Source: Microbacterium sp. (GTDB taxonomy: Bacteria; Actinomycetota; Actinomycetes; Actinomycetales; Microbacteriaceae). Taken from it: a stretch of 64,000 bases of DNA. The position numbers were made by a program, and so were the translations under genes. The stretch covers positions 1 through 64,000 of the forward strand of contig NZ_WOYP01000013.1 of the NCBI RefSeq assembly GCF_011620715.1, in the 5' to 3' direction. The notes under the pieces were generated by a model. It did no database searches. It saw only the letters and a program-made list of their open reading frames with translations, and was not told the origin of the DNA. The first letter of the stretch is position 1, and each line of letters starts with the position of its first letter. Below are positions 51,180 to 60,622 of this stretch, in pieces.

Positions 51180-51201
51180 CAAGTCCCCCCTCGCGCACAC
51201 A
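51180..51201 (+). repeat. Duplicate of tRNA-Leu 3' end (caagtcccccctcgcgcacaca)
   Basis: 22-nt exact direct repeat of 51024-51045. Confidence 0.92.
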
Positions 51202-51204
51202 ATG

Positions 51205-51232
51205 GATCAGGGCCCTCGAAAGGGGGCCCTGA
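51205..51232 (+). terminator. Second hairpin following the duplicated tRNA tail
   Basis: tcagggccct-cgaaag-ggggccctga with outer cacaca/tgtgtg. Confidence 0.55.
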
Positions 51233-51335
51233 CGTGTGTGAGGGCCGCCCCGTCAGGGGGCCTTCTTCGTCTACTCGGAGCATTACGACTCACGCCCGTA
51301 ACCGCCCCGTTTCCAGAGCGCCGCATCGTCGCGGG

Positions 51336-51341
51336 TAGGTT
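51336..51341 (+). promoter_or_regulatory. -10 box TAGGTT, 7 nt before M20 peptidase ATG
   Basis: taggtt-ggtccgc-atg. Confidence 0.5.
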
Positions 51342-51348
51342 GGTCCGC

Positions 51349-52650
51349 ATGTCCTTGATCGGTTCCGGCCTGCCCGAAGTCGTCCGCATCGCGCAGGATC
51401 TGATCCGCTTCGACACCACCAACTGGGGCGGCGGCCGCGCCGAGGGCGAGCGCGAGGCGGCCGAATACATCGGCGACTACCTCCAGAAGGTGGGCCTGCA
51501 CCCCGAGTTGTTCGAGCCGATCCCCCGCCGCACGAACGTGATGGCGCGCGTGCGCGGGCGCAATCCCGACAAGCCCGCCCTCGTGTTGCACGGCCACCTC
51601 GACGTCGTCCCCGCGATGGCGGCGGACTGGTCGGTCGACCCCTTCGCCGGAGAGATCCGCGACGGGATGCTGTGGGGTCGTGGTGCAGTCGACATGAAGG
51701 ACATGGACGCCATGATCCTGACCTCGGTCGCCGACATCCTGCGCGCGGGTGAACTGCCCGAGCGCGACCTGATTCTGGTGTTCTTCGCCGACGAGGAGAA
51801 CGGCGGCGTCGAGGGTTCGCACCTCGTGGTGACGCAGCATCCGGAATGGTTCGACGGGGCGACCGAGGCGATCAGCGAGGTCGGGGGATACTCGATCGCG
51901 GTCGGCGATCGCCGCGCGTATCTGCTGCAGGTCGGCGAGAAAGCTCTGATCTGGATCCGGCTGCGCGCTCGCGGCCGGGCGGGCCATGGCAGCCGCGTGC
52001 ATCCCGACAACGCCGTCACCCGGCTCGCCGAGGCCGTCGCCGCGCTGGGCCGCACCGAGTGGCCCGTGCGGCTGACCGCGACCACCGAGACGATGCTGGC
52101 GGGCCTTCGCGACCTCGCCGACTCGGAGGAGACCGACCCCGATTCCCTGGCGGGCTCGACCGGTCCCGCCGAAGGCTTCATCCGCTCCACGCTGCGCACC
52201 ACAACCAACCCGACCGGGCTCACCGCCGGCTACAAGCACAATGTGATCCCCGACATGGCCGAGGCTCTGATCGACGTGCGCACGCTGCCCGGCACCGAGG
52301 ACGAGGCGCTGGCCGACATCCGGCGCATCGTGGGCGAGGACATCGAAATCGAGATCGTCGTCCGCGACATCGGCATGGAGGTGCCTTTCGCGGGCAGCCT
52401 CGTCGATGCGATGGTGGCGGCGCTCGGCCGCGCCGACCCGGGGGTGCCCGTCATCCCCTATCTGATGGGCGGCGGCACCGACAACAAGGCGCTCGCCGGG
52501 CTCGGGATCGCAGGCTACGGGTTCGCGCCGCTGCGGCTGCCCGCCGACCTGGATTTCACCGGGATGTTCCACGGCGTCGACGAGCGGGTCCCGCTCGATG
52601 CGCTCGTGTTCGGGCAGCGTGTGCTGACCGATCTGCTGCGCACCTACTGA
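51349..52650 (+). CDS. M20 family metallopeptidase
   Basis: [53 protein letters not shown]. Confidence 0.94.
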   Translation: MSLIGSGLPEVVRIAQDLIRFDTTNWGGGRAEGEREAAEYIGDYLQKVGLHPELFEPIPRRTNVMARVRGRNPDKPALVLHGHLDVVPAMAADWSVDPFAGEIRDGMLWGRGAVDMKDMDAMILTSVADILRAGELPERDLILVFFADEENGGVEGSHLVVTQHPEWFDGATEAISEVGGYSIAVGDRRAYLLQVGEKALIWIRLRARGRAGHGSRVHPDNAVTRLAEAVAALGRTEWPVRLTATTETMLAGLRDLADSEETDPDSLAGSTGPAEGFIRSTLRTTTNPTGLTAGYKHNVIPDMAEALIDVRTLPGTEDEALADIRRIVGEDIEIEIVVRDIGMEVPFAGSLVDAMVAALGRADPGVPVIPYLMGGGTDNKALAGLGIAGYGFAPLRLPADLDFTGMFHGVDERVPLDALVFGQRVLTDLLRTY

Positions 52651-52700
52651 CCACCCGGGCGACCGACGACGCTCGAACCACCTCTGCACGAAAGGCGCCC

Positions 52701-53525
52701 ATGCTTCTCGAGGCGATCATCCTCGGCCTGGTACAGGGACTCACCGAGTTCCTGCCCGTCTCCTCCAGCGCGCATCTGCGCATCCTCGGCGAATTCCTGC
52801 CCGGTGCGCAAGATCCGGGCGCAGCCTTCACCGCGATCACGCAGATCGGTACCGAGTCGGCGGTCGTCCTGTTCTTCTGGCGAGACATCGTCCGCATCGT
52901 CAGCCGATGGTTCCAAGCGCTGGTCGGCCGGATCCCGCGCAACGACCCGGACGCGAAGATGGGCTGGCTGATCATCATCGGCAGCATCCCGATCGTCGTG
53001 CTGGGGCTGCTCTTCCAGGATCAGATCGAGACGACGTTCCGCTCCCTCTGGCTGATCGCCGGCATGCTGATCCTGTTCGGCGTCCTGCTGGGCATCGCCG
53101 ACCACGTCGGCTCGAAGAAGCGGCAGCTGAAGGATCTGACGATCCCGCACGGCATCATCTACGGGGCGGCCCAGTCACTCGCCCTCATCCCCGGAGTGTC
53201 CCGTTCGGGCGGCACCATCACCGCGGGACTGTTCATGGGCTACGAGCGCGCCGCCGCTGCGCGGTACGCGTTCCTGCTGGCCATTCCCGCGGTGTTCGGC
53301 AGCGGCTTCTACCAGCTGTTCAAGAGCTGGGGCGAACCGGGCGTCTTCACGCTCGGCGAGACGGCGGTGGCCACGATCGTGGCGTTCCTCGTCGCACTCG
53401 GCGTGATTGCGTTCTTCATGGGCTGGATTTCGAAGCACAGCTTCCTGCCGTTCGTGATCTACCGCGTCGCGCTCGGCACCCTGTTGCTCGTGCTGCTCAG
53501 CCTGGGCGTGCTCCAGGCATACTGA
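52701..53525 (+). CDS. uppP: Undecaprenyl-diphosphatase UppP (BacA family)
   Basis: [71 protein letters not shown]. Confidence 0.97.
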   Translation: MLLEAIILGLVQGLTEFLPVSSSAHLRILGEFLPGAQDPGAAFTAITQIGTESAVVLFFWRDIVRIVSRWFQALVGRIPRNDPDAKMGWLIIIGSIPIVVLGLLFQDQIETTFRSLWLIAGMLILFGVLLGIADHVGSKKRQLKDLTIPHGIIYGAAQSLALIPGVSRSGGTITAGLFMGYERAAAARYAFLLAIPAVFGSGFYQLFKSWGEPGVFTLGETAVATIVAFLVALGVIAFFMGWISKHSFLPFVIYRVALGTLLLVLLSLGVLQAY

Positions 53526-53531
53526 GTCGCA

Positions 53532-53563
53532 CCGCGCCTGGCGGAAAGCCGCTACCGGCGCGG
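53532..53563. terminator. Hairpin between convergent uppP and PAC2 genes
   Basis: ccgcgcc..ggcgcgg with nested tggcgg-aaag-ccgcta. Confidence 0.5.
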
Positions 53564-54433
53564 GTCGTCGCGGCCGGGCTTGCTGGGCCCGTCACCGCTG
53601 CCTGGGCCGCTCCCGCCGCGGCGCAGGTACTTCTCGAACTCCTGGGCGATCGCGTCGCCGGAGGCTTCGGGGGAGTCCCAGGTGTCGCGGGTGCGCTCGA
53701 GCTGGCGGATGTACTCGGTCATCTCTTCGTCGTCGGCGGCAGCCGCGTCGATCGATGCCTCCCACGCGGCGGACTGCGAGGAGAGATCTCCCCGCGGGAT
53801 GGGGGCGCCGGTGAGGTCCTCCAGGCGGTCCAGCAGCGCGAGCGTCGCCTTTGGCGACGGCGTGTGGCCGGCGACGTAATGGGGGACGCTGGCCCAGAGG
53901 CTCGCCGAAGGGATGCCGGCGGCATCGGCGGCGTGCGACAGCACGCTCAGAATCCCGACCGGCCCCTCGTACGTGCTGCGCTCGAGGTCGAGCGCGCTGC
54001 GGATCTGCTCGATGTCACTGCCGGCGAAGACCGAGATCGGGCGGGTGTGCGGAACGTCGGACATCATCGAACCGAGCGCGACGAAGCCGGTGATGTCCTC
54101 GCGAAGCGCGACATCGACGAACTCGGCAGCGAACGCCTGCCATGCGCGCGCGGGCTCGACGCCGGTCAGCAGCCACAGCTGCGAGGAGCGCGTGGGCTTG
54201 AGGGGCTTGAGGATCGTCGCCTCCGGCCACGTCAGGACCCGCTTGCCGTCGCCGTCGATGGCCGTCTGAGGCCGGGTGTACTGGTAGTCGAAGTACAGTT
54301 CGGGATCGACCGAGAACACGGGCTGGTAGGCGCCGCTCTCGCGCAGATGCGCGATCGCCGCGGATGCGGCCTCGCCGGCGTCGTTCCATCCGTCGAACGC
54401 GGCGACGAGCACCTTGCGTCCCAGTCCGTCCAC
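53552..54433 (-). CDS. PAC2 family protein
   Basis: GRKVLVAAFDGWNDAGEAASAAIAHL; LLTGVEPARAWQAFAAEFV; PHYVAGHTPSPKATLALLDRLEDLTG. Confidence 0.9.
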   Translation of the reverse strand: MDGLGRKVLVAAFDGWNDAGEAASAAIAHLRESGAYQPVFSVDPELYFDYQYTRPQTAIDGDGKRVLTWPEATILKPLKPTRSSQLWLLTGVEPARAWQAFAAEFVDVALREDITGFVALGSMMSDVPHTRPISVFAGSDIEQIRSALDLERSTYEGPVGILSVLSHAADAAGIPSASLWASVPHYVAGHTPSPKATLALLDRLEDLTGAPIPRGDLSSQSAAWEASIDAAAADDEEMTEYIRQLERTRDTWDSPEASGDAIAQEFEKYLRRGGSGPGSGDGPSKPGRDDPRR

Positions 54434-54576
54434 ACGACCTCCTCGGCCCGCATCCTGGCATCCATCCGGAACGGGGTGCATCCAGAATAGGCTCCGCACC
54501 CGGATGACGGGCCGCGCAGTCCGCGGCGCGCCCGACGGAGGACGGTGCCGCGGGCTTCGGCTCGGCGACCGCTCAC

Positions 54577-54582
54577 TAGCAT
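54577..54582 (+). promoter_or_regulatory. -10 box TAGCAT, 6 nt before HAD GTG
   Basis: tagcat-ggagca-gtg. Confidence 0.55.
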
Positions 54583-54588
54583 GGAGCA

Positions 54589-55290
54589 GTGAGCGCGAGC
54601 ACCCTGGCGGCCGTCCTGTGGGACATGGATGGGACGCTCGTGGACACCGAGCCGTACTGGATGGCCGCGGAGACGCCGCTCGTGGAGAGCTTCGGCGGCA
54701 CATGGTCGCACGAGCAGGCGTTGCGGCTGGTCGGCCTGGGGCTCGAGGACTCGGCGCGCATCTTCCAGGACGTAGGCGTGCGCATGGGGATCCACGACAT
54801 CGTCGACCATCTGACCGACGACGTGATGCGCCAGCTCTCGACGAAGGGTGTCCCCTTCCGTCCGGGCGCCCGCGAGCTGCTGGCGAGCCTGCGCTCCGCG
54901 GGCATCAAGACCGGACTGGTCACGATGTCGCTGCGCCGGATGGCCCAGTCCGTCGTCGATCTCATCGAGTTCGACGCATTCGACGTCGTGATCGCCGGCG
55001 ACGAGTCAACCCGTCCGAAGCCGTTCCCCGATCCCTACCTTCAGGCCTGCGCTTCACTGGGCGTTGAGCCGCGCGACACGGTCGCGATCGAGGACTCGCC
55101 CAACGGCCTGCGCTCCGCGGTCGCCTCCGGGGCGGCGTCGATCGGCGTGCCGCACATGGTCTCGATCGCCGGCGCCGGCGCGCACGTGGTGTGGCCCACG
55201 CTCGAAGGCCGCACCTCCGCGGATGTCGCGCACTTCCATGCAGTGCACATCAGCACCGGCCACGCCCGCACTCGAGGAGAGCACCCATGA
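54589..55290 (+). CDS. HAD family hydrolase
   Basis: LWDMDGTLVDTEPYWMAAE; GDESTRPKPFPDPYLQA; IEDSPNGLRSAVASG. Confidence 0.94.
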   Translation: MSASTLAAVLWDMDGTLVDTEPYWMAAETPLVESFGGTWSHEQALRLVGLGLEDSARIFQDVGVRMGIHDIVDHLTDDVMRQLSTKGVPFRPGARELLASLRSAGIKTGLVTMSLRRMAQSVVDLIEFDAFDVVIAGDESTRPKPFPDPYLQACASLGVEPRDTVAIEDSPNGLRSAVASGAASIGVPHMVSIAGAGAHVVWPTLEGRTSADVAHFHAVHISTGHARTRGEHP

Positions 55291-56306
55291 CCGTTCAGCG
55301 CCCCAGCGGCCCGTTCCGGATCGGTGATCGCGTGCAGCTGACCGGTCCGAAGAACCGGCTGCACACCATCACCCTCCGTGAAGACGGCGAGCTGCACACC
55401 CACCACGGCGTGCTTCGGCACACGGTGCTGATCGGCCAGCCGGACGGCTCGGTCGTCACCAACAGCGGTGGTCATGAGTACCTCGCGCTGCGGCCGTTGC
55501 TGCGCGACTTCGTGATGTCCATGCCGCGCGGGGCCGCGATCGTGTACCCGAAGGATGCCGCGCAGATCATCGCGCAGGCCGATGTGTTCCCGGGCAGCGT
55601 GGTCGTCGAGGCGGGAGTCGGCTCGGGGGCGCTCGCGCTGTCGCTGCTGCGGGCGGTGGGCGACGACGGGCTGCTGGTGTCGTTCGAGCGCCGTGCGGAA
55701 TTCGCCGACGTCGCGAGGGCGAATGTGGAGACGTTCCTGGGACGTGTGCCCGAGAACTGGCGCGTCGTGGTGGGGGATCTCGTCGCGGAGCTGCCGGGCG
55801 CAGTCGCCCCGGCATCCGTCGACCGCATCGTGCTCGACATGCTCGCACCGTGGGAGTGCATCGACGTCGTCGCCGATGCGCTGACGCCGGGTGGTGTCGT
55901 GCTCTGCTACGTAGCCACCGCCACGCAGCTCAGCCGCGTCGCCGAATACTTTCGCGGAACAGGACTGTTCACCGAGCCCGACGCGAACGAGACGATCGTG
56001 CGCGGCTGGCACGTCGAGGGCCTCGCCGTCCGTCCGGACCACCGCATGGTCGCGCATACCGGTTTCCTGATCTGGGCGCGCCGGCTCGCGCCGGGCGCGA
56101 TCGCGCCCGAGCAGCGCCGGCGCGCGTCGAAGTCGAGCTACGGCGACGAGGATGTCGAGCTGTGGACGCCCGGCGCGGTGGGTGACCGCCAGATCACCGA
56201 CAAGAATCTCCGCAAGCGCGTGCGCGAAGCGGAACGGGCCGCCGACGGAGCGCGGACCGCCGCTCTCGGTGCCGATGCCGGCGTTGACCCCGGCGTGCTC
56301 GAGTAG
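55287..56306 (+). CDS. trmI: tRNA (adenine-N1)-methyltransferase, TrmI-like
   Basis: RHTVLIGQPDGSVVTNSGGHEYLALRPLLRDFVMSMPRGAAIVYPKDAAQI; VVEAGVGSGALALSLLRAVG; ATGA overlap with HAD gene. Confidence 0.93.
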   Translation: MTVQRPSGPFRIGDRVQLTGPKNRLHTITLREDGELHTHHGVLRHTVLIGQPDGSVVTNSGGHEYLALRPLLRDFVMSMPRGAAIVYPKDAAQIIAQADVFPGSVVVEAGVGSGALALSLLRAVGDDGLLVSFERRAEFADVARANVETFLGRVPENWRVVVGDLVAELPGAVAPASVDRIVLDMLAPWECIDVVADALTPGGVVLCYVATATQLSRVAEYFRGTGLFTEPDANETIVRGWHVEGLAVRPDHRMVAHTGFLIWARRLAPGAIAPEQRRRASKSSYGDEDVELWTPGAVGDRQITDKNLRKRVREAERAADGARTAALGADAGVDPGVLE

Positions 56307-56307
56307 C

Positions 56308-56372
56308 GTCGAGTGGCTATCCGGCGACTGATGGCGACAGGGCGCGATACGGCGCTGCAGCGCCTGCTCGAC
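56308..56372. repeat. REP-like element, copy 3 (inverted relative to copies 1-2)
   Basis: gtcgag 56308-13 / ctcgac 56367-72 ends; 14-nt palindrome ggcgctgcagcgcc 56351-64; reverse complement tcgagcaggcgctgcagcgccgtat resembles copies 1 and 2. Confidence 0.5.
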
Positions 56373-56424
56373 CTCGATGCGGTTCGCCGCAACGTCGCTG
56401 GGCGGCACGGACCGAACCCGCATC

Positions 56425-56430
56425 TAGACT
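56425..56430 (+). promoter_or_regulatory. -10 box TAGACT, 6 nt before FKBP GTG
   Basis: tagact-gttccg-gtg. Confidence 0.55.
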
Positions 56431-56436
56431 GTTCCG

Positions 56437-57411
56437 GTGCGCAAGATCCCCGCTTCCGTCGCGATCCTCGGCCTCGTCTGCGTCGGACTCGTCGGCTGCT
56501 CTCTTCCGGGCTCGACCACGTGCGACCGGTCTGACGAGGCCGACTCCACCGGCCTGTCCGGGGTGACGGTGTCGGGCATGACCGACCAGGTGCCAAAGGT
56601 CGGGCTGTACACGCCGTTCCGGTCGACGTCGACGCAGTTCGAAGACGTCGCGGTGGGAGACGGCACCCAGATCACGACCGACAGCCAGCTCATCGTGCTG
56701 GACCTCAGCATCACGAGCGGCACGACGGGCGACACGCTCTTCGCGACCGCCTACGACGGCGACCTCTCGGGCGTCGCGTCGCTCTCGCAGTGGATGCAGG
56801 TCGTGCCCGGGTTCGAGGACGCGCTCATGTGCGCCGGCGAGGGCTCGCGCGTCGTGGTGGCCCTGCCGCCGGGTGCCATCGAGCCGACGACGGCTGCGAG
56901 CCTCGCGCTCGGCGGGGACGACTCCGCGATCGCCGTGATCGACGTCCGAAAGGTCTACCTGTCAAAGGCGGACGGCGCGAATCAGTTCAACGTCGGCAAC
57001 GGCATCCCCACCGTGGTCCGGGCTTCCGACGGTCGGCCGGGCATCATCGTCCCCGATGCCCAGCCACCCACCGAGCTGGTCGTGCAGACGCTGAAGAAGG
57101 GCACCGGCGCCGAGGTGACCGGCGACGCCCCCGTCCGCCTGCACTACACCGGCCTCACCTGGGCGGATCGCACCGTGTTCGACACGACGTGGGATGCCGA
57201 TCCGAAATCGATCGCGCTCGACACGACGCCCGACGGCTTCCAGACGGCGCTGAAGGGACAGACGGTCGGCTCGCAGGTGCTCGTCGTCATTCCGCCCGAC
57301 GAGGGCTACGGCGATCAGCCGCAAGGCGGGATCCCCGCGGATTCGACGCTCGTCTTCGTGGTCGACATCCTCGGCATCGACCAGCCCGCGGCGACTGCCC
57401 ACGTCGACTGA
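56437..57411 (+). CDS. FKBP-type peptidyl-prolyl isomerase, predicted lipoprotein
   Basis: Lipobox LVGC; GDAPVRLHYTGLTWADRTVFDTTWD; VIPPDEGYGDQPQGGIPADSTLVFVVDILGI; upstream degenerate FKBP-like half. Confidence 0.9.
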   Translation: MRKIPASVAILGLVCVGLVGCSLPGSTTCDRSDEADSTGLSGVTVSGMTDQVPKVGLYTPFRSTSTQFEDVAVGDGTQITTDSQLIVLDLSITSGTTGDTLFATAYDGDLSGVASLSQWMQVVPGFEDALMCAGEGSRVVVALPPGAIEPTTAASLALGGDDSAIAVIDVRKVYLSKADGANQFNVGNGIPTVVRASDGRPGIIVPDAQPPTELVVQTLKKGTGAEVTGDAPVRLHYTGLTWADRTVFDTTWDADPKSIALDTTPDGFQTALKGQTVGSQVLVVIPPDEGYGDQPQGGIPADSTLVFVVDILGIDQPAATAHVD

Positions 57412-57474
57412 CGGGCAGGTCGATTGAGCGCGCTGGACGGTCCGGCACCCTTCGACGGTTTCCGAGGCGACGCC

Positions 57475-57480
57475 TAGGAT
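57475..57480 (+). promoter_or_regulatory. -10 box TAGGAT, 7 nt before pafB GTG
   Basis: taggat-aagggtc-gtg. Confidence 0.5.
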
Positions 57481-57487
57481 AAGGGTC

Positions 57488-58483
57488 GTGCCTGCGAACG
57501 CCTCTGCGAAGAACCCGCCTGAGGAGCGCCTCGTCAACCTCGTCGTCGCCCTGGTCGCGACCGACCAGGGGCTGACGAAGGACACGATCCTCAGCTCGGT
57601 CTCCGGCTACCGCGAGAAGGCCGAGGCGGGCGCGTCCAAGGACGCCCTCGAGAAGATGTTCGAGCGCGACAAGGAGAGCCTGCGCCGGCTCGGTGTTCCT
57701 ATCGAGACGATCGGCGACTGGGCCGACCCCGATGACCTGCGCGAGGCGCGCTATCGTGTGCCGACCGCCGAGTACGAGCTGCCGGAGGACATCGTCTTCA
57801 CCTCCGCGGAGCTCGCGCTGCTGAACCTCGCGGGCGGCGTGTGGAGCGAGAGCTCGATGTCGGCCGAGGCCCGCAGCGGACTGCGCAAGATCCGCGCGCT
57901 GGGCATCGCGGTGGACGAACCGATCATCGGGTATTCGCCCCGCATCAGCCTGCGTGAGCCGGCGTTTGCGGCGCTCCAGCAGGCCATCGAGCTGTCCCGC
58001 GTCGTGACGTTCCCCTATCTGAAGCCCGGCGAGGCATCCGCGCGCACGCGGCGGGTGCAGCCGCTCGCGCTCGTCGAGTACGAAGGGCGATGGCACGTCT
58101 TCGGTGTCGATCTCGGTGTCCGGGCCGAACGCACCTTCCTGCTCTCACGCATCGTCGACGACGTCGCGATCACTCGCGAGAACTTCGACGCGGCACTGCG
58201 CGAAGGTGCGGGGGAGCGGGCGCTGGCCGGCCTCACCGCGGTCGCGGAGCACAACCGGGCGCTGCTGGAGGTCAACCCCGGCACCGAGGCCGCACTGCGA
58301 CTCAGTCGCCGCGCGCTGCCCGCCGACCAGGGCATCCGCGTTCCGTTCGTGGACATGCACGTCTTCGCCGACGAACTGGCCTCATACGGTCCGGAGGTCC
58401 GAGTCGTGGAGCCGGCAGAACTGCGTGATCAGGTCATTGCCCGGCTGGAAGCCGCCCGGACTGCTCACGGAGGAGCCGCATGA
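57488..58483 (+). CDS. pafB: WYL-domain transcriptional regulator PafB-like
   Basis: ERLVNLVVALVATDQGLTKDTILSSVSGYRE; WYL region; followed by pafC. Confidence 0.9.
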   Translation: MPANASAKNPPEERLVNLVVALVATDQGLTKDTILSSVSGYREKAEAGASKDALEKMFERDKESLRRLGVPIETIGDWADPDDLREARYRVPTAEYELPEDIVFTSAELALLNLAGGVWSESSMSAEARSGLRKIRALGIAVDEPIIGYSPRISLREPAFAALQQAIELSRVVTFPYLKPGEASARTRRVQPLALVEYEGRWHVFGVDLGVRAERTFLLSRIVDDVAITRENFDAALREGAGERALAGLTAVAEHNRALLEVNPGTEAALRLSRRALPADQGIRVPFVDMHVFADELASYGPEVRVVEPAELRDQVIARLEAARTAHGGAA

Positions 58484-59439
58484 TCGCCCGCAAGCCGCTC
58501 ATCGCGACCGATCGCGCCGCGCTCATGCTCCAGCTCGTGCCGTACCTGATCGGCAAGGGCGAGGTCTCGATCGCCGAAGCCGCAGACGAGTTCGACGTCA
58601 CCCCCGACCAGATGCGCGCGATGGTCGAGACCCTCACCGTCATCGGCCTGCCCGGCGACGGCGGGTACTGGCAGATGGCCAACGACCTGTTCGACATCGA
58701 CTGGGATCTGCTGGACGAGCGCGACATCATCGTCATCACGAACTCGGTCGGGCTCGAGCGAGCCCCCAGGCTGACCGCGCGCGAAGCCGCCGCGCTGCTG
58801 ACCGGACTGCAGCTGGCGCGGGCGATCCCCGGCGTCGGCGACACCGAGTTGTTCGCCGGCCTTCTCGCCAAACTCGCCCGCGGCGCGTCCAGCACGCCCG
58901 CCGACGTGATCCTCGCGCCCGGCCCGGTCGACGCCGTCCGGGACGCGGTCGCGGAGGCGCTGAAGCGGGGAGTGTCGGTCTCGTTCACCTACAAGGCGCC
59001 GGATGCCGCTCCCACGACGCGAACGGTCGACCCGGTGAAGGTGCTGATCGCGACCGGTGAGTGGTACCTGCAGGGCTGGTGTCACCTGCGTGAGGCGATG
59101 CGCACATTCCACCTCGACCGTGTCAGTGACTTGGAGCTCACCGATATCGCGATCGAGCACGGCGCGGACCCGGTGCCCGAGTGGTTCGAGACGGGCGGCG
59201 ACATCGTCGCGCGCATCAGCTTCCCCGAGTCGGTCGCCCCGCTCCTCGGGGACTACCTGGACCGCGCCACGGTCGACACGGCCCGCGGCGTCTCCACCGC
59301 GACCATGCGCATCGCCGACGAGAACAGCCTCCGGCGCTTGGCCACGCGTCGCGCGGGACTGGTCGAGATCCTCGAGCCCGAGTCTGCGCGCCGGGCCGCC
59401 GCAGCCTGGGCCGAGGCGGGTTTGTTGCAGTACCGTTAA
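58480..59439 (+). CDS. pafC: WYL-domain transcriptional regulator PafC-like
   Basis: RLMLQLVPYLIGKGEVSIAEAADEFDVTPDQMRAMVETLTVIGLPG; GEWYLQGWCHLREAMRTFHLDRV; ATGA overlap. Confidence 0.9.
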   Translation: MIARKPLIATDRAALMLQLVPYLIGKGEVSIAEAADEFDVTPDQMRAMVETLTVIGLPGDGGYWQMANDLFDIDWDLLDERDIIVITNSVGLERAPRLTAREAAALLTGLQLARAIPGVGDTELFAGLLAKLARGASSTPADVILAPGPVDAVRDAVAEALKRGVSVSFTYKAPDAAPTTRTVDPVKVLIATGEWYLQGWCHLREAMRTFHLDRVSDLELTDIAIEHGADPVPEWFETGGDIVARISFPESVAPLLGDYLDRATVDTARGVSTATMRIADENSLRRLATRRAGLVEILEPESARRAAAAWAEAGLLQYR

Positions 59440-59520
59440 CCTGCCTTGGACCATCCCGGAACGGGCGGCCGCAACGGTATCCGAGAGCTACACTGGAAAG
59501 ACGAACCGGAAGGACCCGAC

Positions 59521-59775
59521 ATGTTGCAAGGTCTCACAGGATGGCACTTCCTGATCATCCTCGCTGTCATCCTCCTGCTGTTCGGCGCCGCGAAGCTCCC
59601 CGCGCTCGCCAAGAGCATGGGTCAGTCAGCTCGCGTCTTCAAAGGCGAGATGAAGGCCATGAAGGAAGACGAGACGGCCGAGGGCAAGACGGAATCAGTC
59701 GCAACCTCCGTAAGCGAAGCACCGGTCCGCCAGACCACCGCGAACGCGAGCGGGGTTGCTGATACCAAGTCCTGA
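59521..59775 (+). CDS. tatA: Sec-independent translocase TatA
   Basis: GWHFLIILAVILLLFGAAKLPALAKSMGQSARVFKGEMKAM. Confidence 0.95.
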   Translation: MLQGLTGWHFLIILAVILLLFGAAKLPALAKSMGQSARVFKGEMKAMKEDETAEGKTESVATSVSEAPVRQTTANASGVADTKS

Positions 59776-59782
59776 CCCGCGC

Positions 59783-60622
59783 GTGGCCACAGCAGGGTCG
59801 CCGCGCGTCGCTGATCCCGGCGAGCCCAAGCGCGACAAGCGCATGTCGCTCGGCCAGCATCTGGTCGAGCTTCGCAAGAGACTCATGCTGGCCGCGCTCG
59901 CGCTCATCCTGGGCATGGTGGTGGCGTTCTTCATCACCGACCCGGTCATCTACCTGATCACGGAGCCGCTCCGCCAGATCGCCGAGAGCGAAGGCGACGC
60001 CGCCAAGGTCGAGTTGATGTTCAGCACGGTGACCGGGGCCTTCGATCTGCGGCTGCGCATGTCGTTCGCGATCGGCATCCTCATCTCCGCGCCGATCTGG
60101 CTGTGGCAGATCTGGGCGTTCATCATGCCCGGCCTGACACGCAAGGAGATCAAGTACACGGTCGCCTTCATCGCCTCGGCCGTGCCGCTGTTCTTCGCAG
60201 GCTGCTACGTGGGGCTGCAGCTGATGCCGCACATCGTGGAGCTGATGACCTCGTTCGTCCCCGACGGCGGCGCCTCGTTCTTCGATGCCTCGTACTACTA
60301 CGACTTCGTCTTCAAGCTGCTGATCGTGGTGGGAGTATCCTTCGTGCTGCCGGTGTTCCTGGTCGCCCTGAACCTCGCGGGAGTGATCAGCGGCCGCGCC
60401 ATCATGAAGGGCTGGCGCGTTGCCGTCCTGGTCGCCGTGGTCTTCTCCGCGGTCGCCACGCCGGCCGCGGACGTGGTGAGCATGCTGATGCTCGCCGGAA
60501 TGCTCGTGGTGCTGTTCTTCGCGGCAGGCTCTCTTTCGATGCTGTTCGACAAGCGCCGCGCCAAGCGCGCCGCGACAATCCTTCCGCCCGATGCCATCGG
60601 CGTGACGGAACTGGGTCAGTGA
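59783..60622 (+). CDS. tatC: Sec-independent translocase TatC
   Basis: MSLGQHLVELRKRLMLAALAL; six TMs; GTG start probable. Confidence 0.95.
   Translation: MATAGSPRVADPGEPKRDKRMSLGQHLVELRKRLMLAALALILGMVVAFFITDPVIYLITEPLRQIAESEGDAAKVELMFSTVTGAFDLRLRMSFAIGILISAPIWLWQIWAFIMPGLTRKEIKYTVAFIASAVPLFFAGCYVGLQLMPHIVELMTSFVPDGGASFFDASYYYDFVFKLLIVVGVSFVLPVFLVALNLAGVISGRAIMKGWRVAVLVAVVFSAVATPAADVVSMLMLAGMLVVLFFAAGSLSMLFDKRRAKRAATILPPDAIGVTELGQ

Noticed and set aside
50668-51198. ORF containing VREGGLEPPRPIRALAPQAS
   Set aside because: Spurious translation of the complementary strand of tRNA-Leu, a well-known annotation artefact; the REGGL repetition reflects the duplicated tRNA tail.
50950-51280. Intact integrative element or prophage at tRNA-Leu
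   Set aside because: Only 156 bp separates the repeats; no integrase or phage gene is present in the window.
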